The notes: generated by a model not told the origin, from the letters alone. A stretch of DNA of 64,000 nucleotides from Alnus glutinosa (GCF_958979055.1 NC_084886.1:52931102-52995101), one strand, 5' to 3'; positions 1 to 12,952 are shown, counted from the first letter of the stretch. A program made the numbers and translations.

Positions 1-18
1 CTGTTTCTTAGTGCACTC

Positions 19-117
19 ACGTGTAATGACGTACGTAAGACAAAAATTATTCTTTTATTATGACGTAATATGAATTTCACCCGCTACAATGCAATCTACA
101 TGACCTAGCCTATAAAT
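19..117 (+). promoter_or_regulatory. FRO-A core promoter: ACGT motif pair and TATA box
   Basis: ACGTGTAATGACGT at 19-32 contains an ACGTG core and a TGACGT core, known binding motifs of plant bZIP factors. TATAAAT at 111-117 lies 125 bp before the start codon, a usual distance for a plant TATA box plus 5' leader. The same order and sequence recur upstream of FRO-B (19213-19302) and FRO-C (34154-34235). The functional role is inferred from this conservation only. Confidence 0.55.
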
Positions 118-241
118 GTTTGGAAGGGTAGAACATAAAAGTTTCATTATATCATTATATAGCTTAATTTCCACCAAGGAAAAGGGTCTCCTCGATCGCA
201 TGCGCTAGCTCTTCTTCTCACAATTAAAGGGAATTAAGAAG

Positions 242-3200
242 ATGAATATGATGATCATGAAGACAGTCTTAAGGATGACTTTCCTTGCTGTGTTTGTAGG
301 GTGGCTCATGGTTTGGGTTTTCTTGCCAACAAAGATATACATGCAAGTATGGACTCCCGTGCTAAACAGCAAGCTCAATTCAGTATACTTTGGAGTACAA
401 GGTTGCCTTTCCATTAATTTCTCTAGTTAATTTATAGTCTCTTTTATTTTTTGTTTTGGAGTGGGATTCTTTTCTTTATTTCTTAGAATTATGCTAAAAT
501 CTAATTCACCATTGTACAGGGACAAATCTTCTGCTTTTTACATTTCCCATGATGTTCATAGCAGCTTTGGGCTGTGTTTATCTCCATGTTCAGAGCAAAT
601 CAGAGAATATAATTATTAATAAGTCCAAAAGGTTACAATATCATGTATTGAAAATTGTCCAACTATTACTGAAATTTGACGCATATATATGGATAACAAT
701 TGACAACTATTACTGACATATGCTTTTAATTTATGGCTCACATGTTGTTAGAAGCCATCGTTTGGGCTTCTGGAGACGCCCCGTGCTTGTGATGGCCCCT
801 CTGGGAATCGTTACGGCAGTGGAGCTTGCTTTCGCAGCCATGTTTGTTGCACTCTTAATCTGGTCTCTATCCAATTACTTATATTTCAGCTTTGGTCACC
901 TCAATATGCATGAAGAAGGCGAGAAAGTGTATGTATATATATATAGGAAGGTCTATATCTCTCCATTTGATTTTTAAATTCCATATATCCTTAATTAATT
1001 TTTAAGAAAATTGGTGCATGGTGTTAGAACTGGGGTTGGCAGGTGGGAAGCAAAGTTTCGAAGTGTATCACTGAGACTCGGGTATGTTGGAAACATTTGC
1101 TGGGCATTTCTCTTCTTCCCCGTAGCTCGAGGGTCTTCAATATTGCCTCTGGTTGGGCTCACATCGGAGTCTAGCATCAAGTACCATATCTGGCTCGGTC
1201 ATCTTTCAATGATTCTTTTTGCTGCACATGCTATAGGTTTCATCATCTACTGGGCTATAACTCATCAAGTGATTCAGGTATATATTAATTATCTTTGAAG
1301 TCATGCATTAATTATTTAAGCATTTGATCGTTCGTGATTATCATATGTCTTTATTTATCTTTTAAGTCATTGTTGTGTTTTGTAAGCTACAGGTATCTTT
1401 TGTCAAGCATGTATTTGTCTCTTTGTTTTCTGGAAAAGCTAGGATTATATATTTTGTCTTTCTTGTTTGACAGCGGAGAGGGTGTAATGGTAGGCTATAA
1501 GATTCCTTGTAGCTTTCTCTTGTCCGACCTTTTCTTTTGTTTACTTTTAGAAGGAACAAGACAAGGAGCATATATATATATATAATATCTCTCGCAAATT
1601 AGAAGCTATATATCCTACAGTAGAATTCAATTGTTAGGTGGAAGATATCACTACAAAAAAATAAAAAAATAAAAAATCAAAGTTTAAAGTCGTTTGAATA
1701 GTATTGTTTATAGCAAAAAAAAACGACATTATTCATTAATTAATTTAGAGGCATTTGAATAGCGCGCTTAACATATATAGGATTGGTACTCCGAATTACT
1801 AGAGCTGTTTACTATTCAAACGACGTTACGTACTTAGAGGCAACAGGTAAGAGGCTCTAAACTATAATTTCAAAAAAAAAAAAAAAAAAATATTTAAAAT
1901 TATTCAGCTCAATTTTTATTTTTTTTTTTCCTCCCCTTCTTTCTTTTCTTCTTCTTCTCCTGCAACTCTCTCTTCTTCTTCTTCTTTTCCTTCTCTCTCT
2001 CACACTCTCAAACACGATCTGCATGTTCTAGATCTACCCATGCATATACGTAGATCTAACCACAACGTTCCGAGCATCACATATAGATATATAACACAAT
2101 TCACAAAACAAAGACACACAGATACGGTACCAAGAGAAAAACGTACAGTTAGCATTTGTAGCAGAGATTAATTAAAGTAAAAACAAAAAAGGAAATGTGG
2201 AATTGGCATTTGATATCAACCACCATAATGCGTCTTGAGTGTTTCTCTCTCTCACTCCATCTGTCTCTCTATTCTGGTCTGGACGAAGAGAAGAAGAAAG
2301 AAGAAAAGAACAAAGAGGGGGAGAGCGACCCGTGCGTTTCACAAGAGGGGGTGTCTTTCAACAAAAAAAAAATATTGGTGGCTTTTGACCAGTAAACGAT
2401 GCTATCCTAAATGACACTAAATCAATTTATTTTTTTATTTTTATTTTTTTTTATGGTATGGTGTATCCTGAAATTTCGGATTTAGAGTACCCCAATAAAG
2501 AATTAACTTAATTTACCAAGTAAACAGTTATCAAATTTGATCACCATAATCAAAATTATAAGCAAAAAATAAACCAACACACATATTTGATGATAAAGTT
2601 AAAACTTTTTGAAGATCTCTCGAACAAGTAAAACAAGTACTCCGGGAGCCAATCAACTTCAAAGGCATTCACTATAGAAAACTTACCTTACAAATTGTTC
2701 TTGCATACAAAACCTTTGTACCTTTGAATACTTAATTTGCAACCCCGATAAATGACGCGTTTACCTTCCACTTGAGTGGCTTCAGAATATTTGTCCTTTT
2801 TTATATGGATCACTGTCACAAACGAACCTCATCCACTTCAAAACCGAAACTCTAGTAGCTACGAGCTATTATGTGGTTTGAAAGGCTAAGAAAACTAGGA
2901 GAAGATTTTGATTTGTTTAGGCTCAAGAGTAGGAATAAATATAACACCCCGGTTTCACATTGGGAAAGAAAGTCATGAGTATTAAGTCTTACATTACTTA
3001 GTTACTAAGTAAAACTAAGCTTTATAATGAATTCTAGGAAAGCTCCAAATTGTCTAGTCTTTTTGGGTTGATAGCGCAGATGTGGCTAGCACTTTTTCCT
3101 AGGTCATTACAAATTGTATTAGAGCCACTTAATAATGTCAGGCCTTGTGGTACTGGAACACTGTATGACGTGACCCTAACGAGATGATAAGTAACCCATA

Positions 3201-6200
3201 TAGAGTGGATGGCTTATAAAGATAGTCATGAGTGTTAAGTCCTATATTGTTTAGTTACTAGGTGAAACTAGGCTTTATAAGAGATTCTAGGAAAGTTCTA
3301 AATTGACTAATCTTTTTGCGGTAATAACACAGATGTGACTAACGTCATTGTAAACCTTTCAAAAATAGTTGAAAGTTTTATTGGTCTCTTCCCCTTTGGA
3401 AGCCGTGATATGAGATATGTTAGAAATAATTAAATAACAATTATTTCTTTAACCTAACATGCGCAGCGGAAAATTAAATAGAACAGTTTTAGGCATACCT
3501 CTGGCCATTGTTGCTCAAGCACTCCTCCAGAACTTCTAAGAACAAAATTATGAGGTGTCTTCTAACCTATGCCTATTGCTTGATGGTTGTATTGATGGTG
3601 TACACAGGCACTCTATTTATAGGCTAGGTTAGGGACCCTCAAATGGTAAACACCTTATTTTTTCCTTCCATCAAGGAAACAATATTGTTAATTGATTTTT
3701 AAAATCAATTAACCGATTCCATATTTACGGTAATCTAAATTAATAGAAATAACCATAATACCGATTCCATATTTACGGTAATCTAAATTAATAGAAATAA
3801 TCATAATACCGTATATGTTTATTAAAAAATAATAAACATAGCAAACACCGTAAATGTGATATAAAGGCCACATAAGGAAATAATATCTTACATTCTCCTA
3901 CTTGGCCTTTATGACACATGACCTTATGGTATTAGGTTCTTTAGTTTGGCCAATCACTTATGGAATCCTCCCACTCAGATAAGAAATGTTTCACACGAAT
4001 CATGGCGGTAAAACCATTATAAAATTAGGTTGTCCCTTCCATGTATCACAATGTAAAACACTCCTTACATGAGTACCTTATGGATAATCAAGCTTTATGA
4101 ATGAACTTCCTATAAGTCATTCGGGTCCAACTTTATTTATCCTCATGGATAAAATAACAAATGTGCACAAAAAATCTTTATTATAATAACTTTATGTCTA
4201 TAGACCAAAAAGAGACAAACCAAGCAAAAATGAATTAATGAGTCTCATATATTCCGCCTGACTTTATTCTTTCTTTACCGGTAAACTTTAAGTCATGGGA
4301 TCCGCAATCATTAATTCAGTGCTTATATGCTCAATAGACCATTTATGTCTCTTAATGTTATCTCTCGTACTGAGATACTTGATGTCGATTTACTTCTGCT
4401 TCTACTCTTTATTCTTATAAAAGAAGATTATAGTAGAATTACCGCAGGGTATCTTTATGGTCTAACTGAGAAATCGACAATATTGAGACTTTCAACAAAA
4501 TGTCTCATCCATCATGCATGTGTACTAAATTCATAGCACGCTAGACTTTTAACTTTCTTGGTAGACGTAGCAACTATAGTCTGCATACTGCATATCTAGG
4601 ATATATCCTTCAATAAAAAGATATATACCTTAGAGTAGACTTTCTACTATCTACACAATCAGCAAACTCAAATCTGAACAACTAACCACCTTCAAATGGA
4701 AAGTGTATCCTTAGGTTCAGTTGTTCTTCTTGGTTCCTTGCATATACCGCAAGACTTTATTTGCAGCACTTTATTGACCCAATATTCTTATTGTCAGTCA
4801 TATGGTTATGCATAATGCAGACGCTTAAAAAACTTTTCATCTGCCCTTATTCCAATACTTTTGGGACATTAATCTGTATTTAATTGGTCCCTCTTAATTG
4901 CTACTGAAGGTACATAATCCTTCATTCTAAATCTTCCCAAAACTTTTTCAATGTAGGCCTTCCGAGACAATGTTAATATTCTTTATGTCTCTGTGAATCT
5001 CTATGTCAAAAGACATAAGAGGTTTCACCCAAATCCTTCATTTCAAAGTTTTGTGAACTTTATGTAGCAAACCTAAATCACCACTTGCAAATATAGGACT
5101 AGAAAGATTACTGTACTCCCACTGACCTTAAGGTATATATACTAATCAACAAGATTTTCTATAAACAATAACCTTGTAAAAGGTATCTTACCATTGAGAG
5201 ATCTATCACAGCCCATAAATAGAATTCTTTAATCTGCAAGCTTTCTGACTGTTATTTATAAAACCTTTTGATTGTTTCATGTAATCCTCGTCTTTAAGAT
5301 CCCTATTCAGAAAAGTTGTTTTCGCATCCACTTGATGTAGCTCTAGATCAAAAATAAGCTACTAATGCTATGATCATCTTGATGAACCATCCTTAGACAC
5401 TGGAGAGAATGTTTCACGATAATCAATGCCTTCATTATGAGTAAAACCATTGGCTACGAGTCTAGCTCGACCCTTCAGCCATGGACTTAACTCTCACTTC
5501 ATGGCACTGAATCTCAATGTGGAGTTTTCTCCACTCATAGCATGTGAAAACAAATTTGGATCATCTTTATGTCCAATGTTAATATCAGACTCTGGGAGAT
5601 ATACAACATAATCACTAAGAATTGTTGATCTCCTTATTCTATAGGATTTTCTTAATTCTACTTCCTCTGCATTTTTGCAATGGGAGAATAGACTTTTGAA
5701 CCTGTTCTGTATGAGTTGGTTGTCCTAGAAATGATTGTGGCTCAGGATAATCAATCTGATTTTCCCTGAATACAATCAATCATCCTCTATGAGGAGGAGA
5801 TTTGGCCAACTCTAGTGCTTCCTCAAATTTCAATTTGTGTGAATGAGCACTCCCACTAGGTTCTGCATCCTCTAAAAATTTTACAATCAACAACTCTAGG
5901 ATTATATAAAGGATAATAAAACATTAAAACCCTTTAAAGTTTACTAAATAGCTTATAAAAGATCCACTGGTTGTCCTTGAATCTAATTTTCTAAGGCGAG
6001 GATTATAAATCCTCTCTTTAGCAAGGCAACCCCATATGTGTAAATAATGTAAACTAAGCTTCCATCTATTTCATACTTTAAAAGGTGTCTTATGGACAGC
6101 CTTAGATGGAATACTGTTTAACATATACACAACGGTCTTCAAAGCTTTACTCTATAAGGGTAATAGTAGATTAGTATTACTAATCATTTCCCTTTGTGTG

Positions 6201-9200
6201 TACCTACCTTAATACTCTATGCCTATATTAGATCTTATGATCTTCAAATTGTTTCTCCTCTTCTTCCTTATAGATATTGAAAGCATTCAATACCCCAGCT
6301 TTAATATTTAGAAGATAGAGATACATAAACTTTATATGGTCATCACTAAAGGAGATAAAAAATATCTCTGACCATTTAGGCAATGAGTATGAAAAGGTCA
6401 ACACCTTTCAATGTACATGATCTCAAGAATCTCAAAATGCTCTCTTTGGCACCTCTAGTGATCTTGTTGGTATGCTTTCCCTTATGCAGCCCACACAAGA
6501 ACCAAAGTCAGTAAATTACCGACTTTTATTTACTGTATGGAGATATATTTCAATCTCCAAAGCCATAACAAGAGCATTTTTAAATTCTCAAAGACTCTAC
6601 TTTACGTCAACATCAGTATGCAGAAACAAACAAATAATTTTGTTTCAAAAATTGGGATGTAGGTCAATTTTAAATAGACTTTAAATAAATCCCAACCAAT
6701 ATTCCACCTAAAATAAGAAAAATTTCAAAAATAAAATTGAAATTTTTAACAAACCAAACTAGAAAATAAATTTCTAAAAGATTATGGAATATAAATCATT
6801 TTTTAGGTAAAAAATATAACTGAATCTCAAAATTAACCTATAGATCCCAACAACCTCAAATTATAAACACGTGTTATTCACTTTTAAAAAGATTCTGCAT
6901 TTGTGTTGACAACGTGGATTGTTAAACTATAATCAATCCACAACATATTTAAATGAGTCACTAAAAGAGATTCACGACATACTAGATATATGAGATTATC
7001 TTTATTTTAAGTCATTTCTCATACTTCACGCAATCTTTCTTTATATGCCCTTAATTTTCCTTATTGCATGAGAAATAGGTATCTTGATTGCCATAATACT
7101 TTATTGGCACCTTATTCTCATGCTTTAAGTGTTGGGCATGATTGCATTTATCGGTCTTTCCCTTAACATGAGTAATCATGTGAACACTTTATGGATTCTC
7201 TCATATTCTTGAACACACATGGTTAGAAGTTCACTTACTAACCATTTATCCTTATGTGTGTTAAAAGATAAAATTCTACACTTAGAAGAGAGAATTCAAA
7301 AAATGAAATAGACCAACAATGACTCAAAAAATCTCAATCTTTAGGGACTTAACCTAAGCTATAATATCCTTCATTCCCATAATGAGATTATAAACACTTT
7401 AGAAACTGTAAAAGGTTTGTCTTTAAAGCCTTTTCTATTAGGGTGTTGGCCAAGTTTTGTTTGAACTTACTAAATGTTCATAAACAACCTTTATAAAACT
7501 TTGGCTCTAAAACATTCAGGAATAAATCCCTGATGACTTTAGTGACATGAGATTTCATGAACATCTAACTTAAGTGATTAAATCACTCCCACCGTTCATG
7601 CTTAATAATTTCATGTGGCGTACTTAATTCCGCGGGAGTAGGTGGTTTGTCCACACGGAGCACCAAAATTTTTAACACCCCAAATGAAAAAGCATATTAA
7701 TATTTTTCAGTCAGAAAAATATTACCATAATGTATTGGAATATGAAACTACCAAGGTAGAGTAATATGAATAGCTGCAATAACCCAAAAATAAAAAAAAT
7801 ACTTTAATGCTATGAATTAACTTTATTTTAAATTAGCCAATGTCAATTTAAATAGTAAATTTCAACCTACCTGTGGGCAAAGGTTGCATCGCGCATGAAA
7901 TTTACTCTTTATTAATAAGACTAAAGCAAATTTAAATATTAATAAATAAAATTCTCCGTACCTGTGGGCAACCGAGAGAAATTTTACTTTCAATACTAAA
8001 TTTGTTATCTTATTCTAATTAAGTCATAAAAATAAAAACTTCCCTGTGGGGATAAGTAATTAAATTTATGAATTAATTACAAGACGATGTTAATTTTTCT
8101 ATATGAAGTTCACGTGTACGATCTTTATGCAATTATTATAAAATCGAGATGCTGTGGCTCTCCCAAAATCATAATAATCATGCTGTAATTCATGAACATC
8201 TAATAAATCTTTATGAGGTTCATGCGTGTAATCCTGATGTAATTATCATACAAAAATGGGATGCTTTGGCTCTCCCATAATTATTATGATAATTACGTGT
8301 GTGTAATCTTGATGCAATTGTCATTCAAAATTGGGATGCTGTGGCTCTCCCAAAATTATCATGATAATTGCTACTTCATTAACATCTAACAACTTTATAG
8401 ATGCCCTCTTAATAGCCCCAGGAATATAACAAACCAATACTTAAATGGGGTAAACAGCATTTTCCAAGGTGCAAGCAGATGAGCTCCCAGGAAAGTGAGG
8501 GGGGTCACACCGGACACACTTAAATCCCAAGACTTTCCTTGCCAGAACTTTCCCCGACATTGCATTCTTAGATATTACTGTAAATACACCAGTATATATG
8601 GTATTGTTAATTATTCTTAGGTCTAGGCATCAAGCAATTTATATTTAAACAATACAAATTCAACAATTAAAAATATATTCCTCAATTCATGTATTAAATA
8701 AACAATAATTTTAATACATAGTACTGTAAATAATAAAGGGAATAAAACCTTAATGTGAAAGCATAAAACCAGGCATAGCTCAATGGTTTGAAGCTTGTCA
8801 CTTTATGGACATGAAGGTCCCAAGTTCGAACCCCATATGAGCCAAATCTTTTATTTTATTTAAATGCTACTGTAATGGGCTACTATATTGGGTTGGGTTT
8901 CTGGGTCACAAGACTCCAAATGGGCTACTGTATTTGGACAATTGGGTCAACCCACTTAATCGGGTCAGGCCTCTGGGTCTATGTATAGTGCTGGCCCAAA
9001 CTAGGTTAGCCCACTTAAATGGCCCAAAACTGCATGGGTTTTAAAAAACCCTACCCGAAAAATATATCCAACCCAAAAACTTTAATGGGTCGAAATCCTA
9101 CCCAGTCACCAACCAACCCGACCCGTAATGTTCTAGATGGGTTGAAAACCCTAAAAATAGAACCCTAGCCGCCACCCCTTTATGAAAATACCCATATCAA

Positions 9201-12200
9201 GATTATAACAACTCAAAATTAGGCAGTATATCACAATACACAGAATAGTGACAAAACAAAAAATAGTTATATCAAATTTATGGGTTTTCACAAACAGTAC
9301 GTAAACAACAAATATTCACAAAATAATCACTAATGCGTTTCTATCATGTCAGAAAAGACGAAATATTGCTCAAACAATATTGACAAACAGAAGTGAACAA
9401 TACCAAATAGAATATACTTGATTCAATATTGATAACCAATAAAAAATACTTGATTCAATATTGATAACGCATAGTAAAATTATACGCTAAGCAAAATAGC
9501 ACAGAGGATGGCTCTGATACCACATGTTAGAAATAATTAAATAACAATTATTTCTTTAACCTAACATGCGCAGCGGAAAATTAAATAGAACAGTTTTAGG
9601 CATACCTCCGGCCATTGTTGCTCAAGCACTCCTCCAGAACTTCTAAGAACAAAATTATGAGGTGTCTTCTAACCTATGCCTATTGCTTGATGGTTGTACT
9701 GATGGTGTACACAGGCACTCTATTTATAGGCTAGGTTAGGGACCCTCAAATGGTAAACACCTTATTTTTTCCTTCCATCAAGGAAACAATATTGTTAATT
9801 GATTTTTAAAATCAATTAACCGATTCCATATTTACGGTAATCTAAATTAATAGAAATAACCATAATACCGATTCCATATTTACGGTAATCTAAATTAATA
9901 GAAATAATCATAATACCGTATATGTTTATTAAAAAATAATAAACATAGCAAACACCGTAAATGTGATATAAAGGCCACATAAGGAAATAATATCTTACAA
10001 TATTTAAATAGAGAAGTGAAAAAACAAGGTTTTAGGTCAAATTTGGTGAAAAATAAAACGTTTGGTGGCTGTTCTTGGTCGATCGAGCACTAGGGTTTCG
10101 CAATGAATTTTGCAATCTAAGAGACTGAGTCGATCGAGGTTCTCTCGAGTCATCCACTGAGTGTCTTGGGTTTTTTTGTTGAGGATGCACGCTGCTTTGT
10201 CGATCGAGCATAGGCCGATGGATTGATCGAGGCCTTCACAACTTTCATTTTTTATGCCTATTCATCCACAATTCGATCTCGACTAAATCCTAAACGTAAT
10301 GATAACAAACAAATATGTTTACTCATTGAATTTGCCAACTAAAATACCTACTTAACAAATTATGTCTTTAATGTTTAAAAGATTAAATTTGTGAGTTAAA
10401 AATGCTTTGATTGCAACAAACTCATGCATTAAGCACAACCTAGGCCATTCAAGATTGAATCTTTGTGTCTGTGCCGAAAAAAGAAGGAAAATCATACTTA
10501 CATACATAGACACGCCGAAAGTTTTTAATGATCCCTCGTCTAAATTTGTATTTCCCAATATCTTTACAAATTTCTCAAATCTAATTATATTTTCATATAT
10601 AACTAATTAATCAGGTTGTGAGCCTGAGTGCATACGAAAGCATTCCTAGCAGCTTCTTTTTAACCCCCTCACTTCCCTACATATAAGAAAAATATTAAAA
10701 AAAAAAAATCACAAAAAACAAAAAAAAAAAAATCACAAAAACCATTCACAGTAAATACATTATCGGTTTCTTAAGCGTTGAGAATGTTACAATTTGATCT
10801 ACTTAATGCATAGATAACCAAAAAAGCTTTGCTATCTATTATTTTAATATAAAATATTTATTTCGATCTCCTCACTTCTCTCTCATCTCTCATCTCTTTG
10901 CCTTTCATTAGGGATTGTTGAGATTTTATAAAAAATGTAAAGGAAAATAAGAACTTACATTTTGTAAATAAAAAATATTTAATTGATATAGGGAAAGATA
11001 AGAAAAGTTATTGCATGTGGAGTGTATTTTGATTAAAAAAAAAAAAAGTTTTATTCCCAAATTTTTATTCTTATTTTTTTTTTTTAAAAAAAAAAAAGAA
11101 AAAAAAAAAGAAACTGCTATAAATGCGCGTACTGTGTGCCCGTGCTTCCGCACCCACAAAGGCATGTGGCTTTTGTTACATACTTATAAATGGAGTTTTT
11201 GCAATTATATATAATGTAGATGCTTGAGTGGAGCCAAGATTGGGTGCCAAATGTCGCTGGGGAGATTGCAATTTTATTTGCATTGGCAATGTGGGTGACA
11301 AGCATTCCACGCGTTAGGCGAAAGATGTTTGAGCTTTTCTTCTATACCCACCATCTCTACACACTCTATATCTTCTTTTATGTGTTGCATGTTGGCGTAG
11401 CCTACTTCTGTATGATCATTCCTGGGATCTTCCTCTTCCTTGTCGATCGATTCTTAAGGTTCCTACAGTCCAGAGAAAGTGCTAGGTTGCTCTCCGCACG
11501 CCTTTTACCTTGTGACACTATTGAGTTAAACTTCTCCAAGAACCCAGGTAAAACACTAACAATTAATGATTTACTAAAATATGTATACAACATCTTTTTT
11601 CTTTTTTCTTTTTCGAATTTAACATGCATGCAATTTTGCATCACAGGATTAAATTACAATCCCACAAGTATCATGTTTATTAACGTGCCAAGCATTTCCA
11701 AGCTTCAGTGGCACCCTTTTACAGTGACATCCAACTGTAATATGGAGACAGATAAGCTCAGCATTGTCATCAAGTGCAGGGGAAATTGGTCTCAAATGCT
11801 TTTCCAACAACTCTCTTCTTCTGTGGAACATGTCAAAGTTTCTGTTGAAGGACCTTATGGTCCTGCTTCGTCTCATCTTCTGAGGTTAGTTAAATCTATG
11901 TATGGTCTATATATGACTTTGAATTGTGTGGTTAATTTCTCGTTTAATTAAACCGATTGGTGTTTGTGATCTGCTTGGCGCAAGGCATGAGTCCCTGGTG
12001 ATGGTGAGTGGAGGCAGTGGGATTACTCCTTTCATTTCCTTAATTCGCGAGATCATTTTCCAAAGCCAAAATGCAAACTTACACACGATCCCGCGATTTC
12101 TCCTCATTTGTGCCTTCAAGAACTCGGTGGATCTCACCATGCTAGACCTCTTGCTTCCTATCTCTGGCACACCAACACAAATTCTCACAAAAATGCAGTT

Positions 12201-12952
12201 GCAAATAGAAGCGTATGTGACTAGAGAGAATGAGCAGCCCTTAACAGACACCCAAAAGCTCATCCAAACCATATGGTTTAAGCTAGACCCATCAGATTCG
12301 CATATTTCTTCGGCTCTAGGGCCGAACAACTGGCTATGGCTTGGCACAATAATCTCATCCTCATTTGTCATGTTCTTTCTCTTTTTGGGTATTGTCACGC
12401 GTTACTACATTTACCCTATTAGTGAAGAAAACACCAGTATTGGGATTTACAATTTCTCCCTCAGCTCTCTTTGGAACATGTTTTTAGTCAGTAGCTGCAT
12501 TTTAGTAGCTTCTAGTGCAATCTTCCTCTGGTGCAAGAAACAAAACTCCATGGAAGGGAAGCAAATCCAAAACATGGAAGTGCCAACACCAACAACTTCA
12601 CCAGGGTCTTGGTTTTATGTGGTAGATAGGGAGCTTGAAAGCCTTCCCCATGAGTCACTTGTTCAAGTCACCAATGTGCATTTTGGTGCAAGGCCTGATC
12701 TTAAGAGTAAGTTAATTAATTATCACTAGTAATTAATTAACACCCAAAAACATGATTAGTATGCTTAATATATTGGAAAAGTTAAGTTATTGTCTGTTGG
12801 TTGGCATTGCAGAAATTCTTTTGGAGTGCGAAGGGTCAAATGTTGGAGTCTTAGTCTGTGGGCCAAAGAAGATGCGACATGAGGTTGCCAAAATTTGTTC
12901 ATCTGGTTTGGCAGAAAATCTACACTTGGAGTCCATCAGCTTTAATTGGTGA
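242..12952 (+). CDS. FRO2-like: FRO-A, ferric reduction oxidase (FRO2-like), 8 exons
   Basis: Ferric-chelate reductase of the plasma membrane, moving electrons from cytosolic NADPH via FAD and two hemes to external Fe(III) or Cu(II). Exons: 242-401, 520-631, 752-928, 1043-1277, 11220-11547, 11647-11884, 11985-12706, 12813-12952. They join in frame to 703 residues; Arabidopsis FRO2 is about 725. Visible: hydrophobic N-terminal helix; candidate heme histidines H198/H212 and H272/H285 in membrane segments; FAD motif HPFT at 360-363; NADPH motif GGSGITP at 426-432; CGPKKM near 673-678; C-terminus ESISFNW typical of the family. The start is the first ATG, placed as in B and C. Two oddities: the exon 3 acceptor is shifted 9 bases, removing three residues without breaking the frame, and intron 4 is 9942 bp long because of transposons. 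Exons show no stop or frameshift, so it may be functional; expression is unknown. Confidence 0.9.
1649..2463. mobile_element. CACTA-like non-autonomous element in FRO-A intron 4
   Basis: It begins CACTACAAAAAAA and ends TATGGTATGGTG, an imperfect inverted end, and is flanked by TAT at 1646-1648 and 2464-2466. The paralogous site in FRO-C (about 35748-35760) reads straight through as GAAGACATCCTGAAAT, so the target was a single NAT triplet. A 3-bp target duplication fits the CACTA superfamily. Motifs related to GTCGTTTGAATAG occur in both orientations (for example near 1690 and 1815), as expected of subterminal repeats. No transposase coding is visible. The small open frame at 2195-2395 lies in low-complexity sequence and is not a gene. 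Confidence 0.7.
2940..3350 (+). mobile_element. TRIM-like small LTR element in FRO-A intron 4
   Basis: Two diverged direct repeats (about 2940-3111 and about 3191-3350) flank a short interior. Just after the first repeat, at about 3112-3127, is a degenerate primer-binding site (TTGTATTAGAGCCA, close to the initiator-Met tRNA complement TGGTATCAGAGCCA). Flanks carry TAAA on both sides (2936-2939, 3351-3354). The paralogous position in FRO-C reads GGAATAAACCTCTC without an insert. The size of about 410 bp and lack of coding sequence fit a terminal-repeat retrotransposon in miniature. The element is old, judging from LTR divergence. Confidence 0.65.
3418..3892 (-). repeat. 3' LTR of the FRO-A intron copia element
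   Basis: 475 bp, nearly identical to 9525-9999. It contains an internal tandem duplication of about 52 bp (starting ACCGATTCCATATTTACGG, around 3711-3810) that is shared by both LTRs, so it predates this insertion. Confidence 0.9.
8767..8845 (+). repeat. tRNA-like A-box/B-box motif pair (SINE head or tRNA relic)
   Basis: TAGCTCAATGG at about 8775 resembles a pol III A box and AAGTTCGAACCCC at about 8820 resembles a B box, with the spacing found in tRNAs (about 72 nt from GGCATAG to GAGCC). The acceptor and T stems do not pair well, so this is not a functional tRNA gene. It could be the head of an old SINE nested in the copia element. No poly(A) tail or clear target duplication was found. Confidence 0.35.
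9525..9999 (-). repeat. 5' LTR of the FRO-A intron copia element
   Basis: 475 bp. Read on the minus strand it starts TGTAAGATATT and ends TTTCTAACA, immediately followed (after TG) by the tRNA-Met type primer-binding site at about 9508-9522. This orients the element. After 9999 the FRO intron resumes with ATATTTAAATAG, matching the paralogous intron in FRO-C. Confidence 0.9.
10615..10930. other. FRO-A specific intron insertion, unclassified
   Basis: Alignment of the A intron with B and C stops near 10610 and this stretch has no match in them. It has A-rich tracts, a tandem AAAAAAATCACAAAAA motif and the phrase AAGCATTCCTAGCAGC, which resembles a MITE end seen at about 26640-26656. No clear inverted ends or target duplication were found, so I do not name a family. 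Confidence 0.3.

Larger units (their letters stand above)
3418..9999 (-). mobile_element. Copia-type LTR retrotransposon, young LTRs, decayed interior
   Basis: Two 475-bp LTRs (3418-3892 and 9525-9999) differ at only two positions by eye. They read TG...CA on the minus strand. Next to the 9525 LTR the minus strand carries a primer-binding site TGGTATCAGAGCC; next to the other LTR is a purine tract (AAGTAGGAGAA). The element is therefore in minus orientation, antisense to FRO-A. Interior remains on the minus strand include a zinc-knuckle-like stretch with a stop (about 7010-7080) and a copia reverse-transcriptase block resembling VDVKTAFLNGDL (about 5300-5340). The order fits Ty1/copia. No long reading frame survives. 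The flanks share ATA only, and comparison with FRO-C supports a 3-bp overlap rather than a clean 5-bp duplication. Confidence 0.85.

Noticed and set aside
4327..6684. Small + strand open frames inside the copia element
   Set aside because: They are antisense to the element and short; the coding relics are on the minus strand.
3411..10005. A clean 5-bp target duplication for the FRO-A intron copia element
   Set aside because: The five flanking bases are AGATA and ATATT; only ATA is shared, and alignment with FRO-C supports a 3-bp overlap.
242..12952. FRO-A as a pseudogene because of the lost acceptor and giant intron
   Set aside because: A downstream acceptor restores the frame exactly and all other exons are intact, so the sequence does not prove loss of function.
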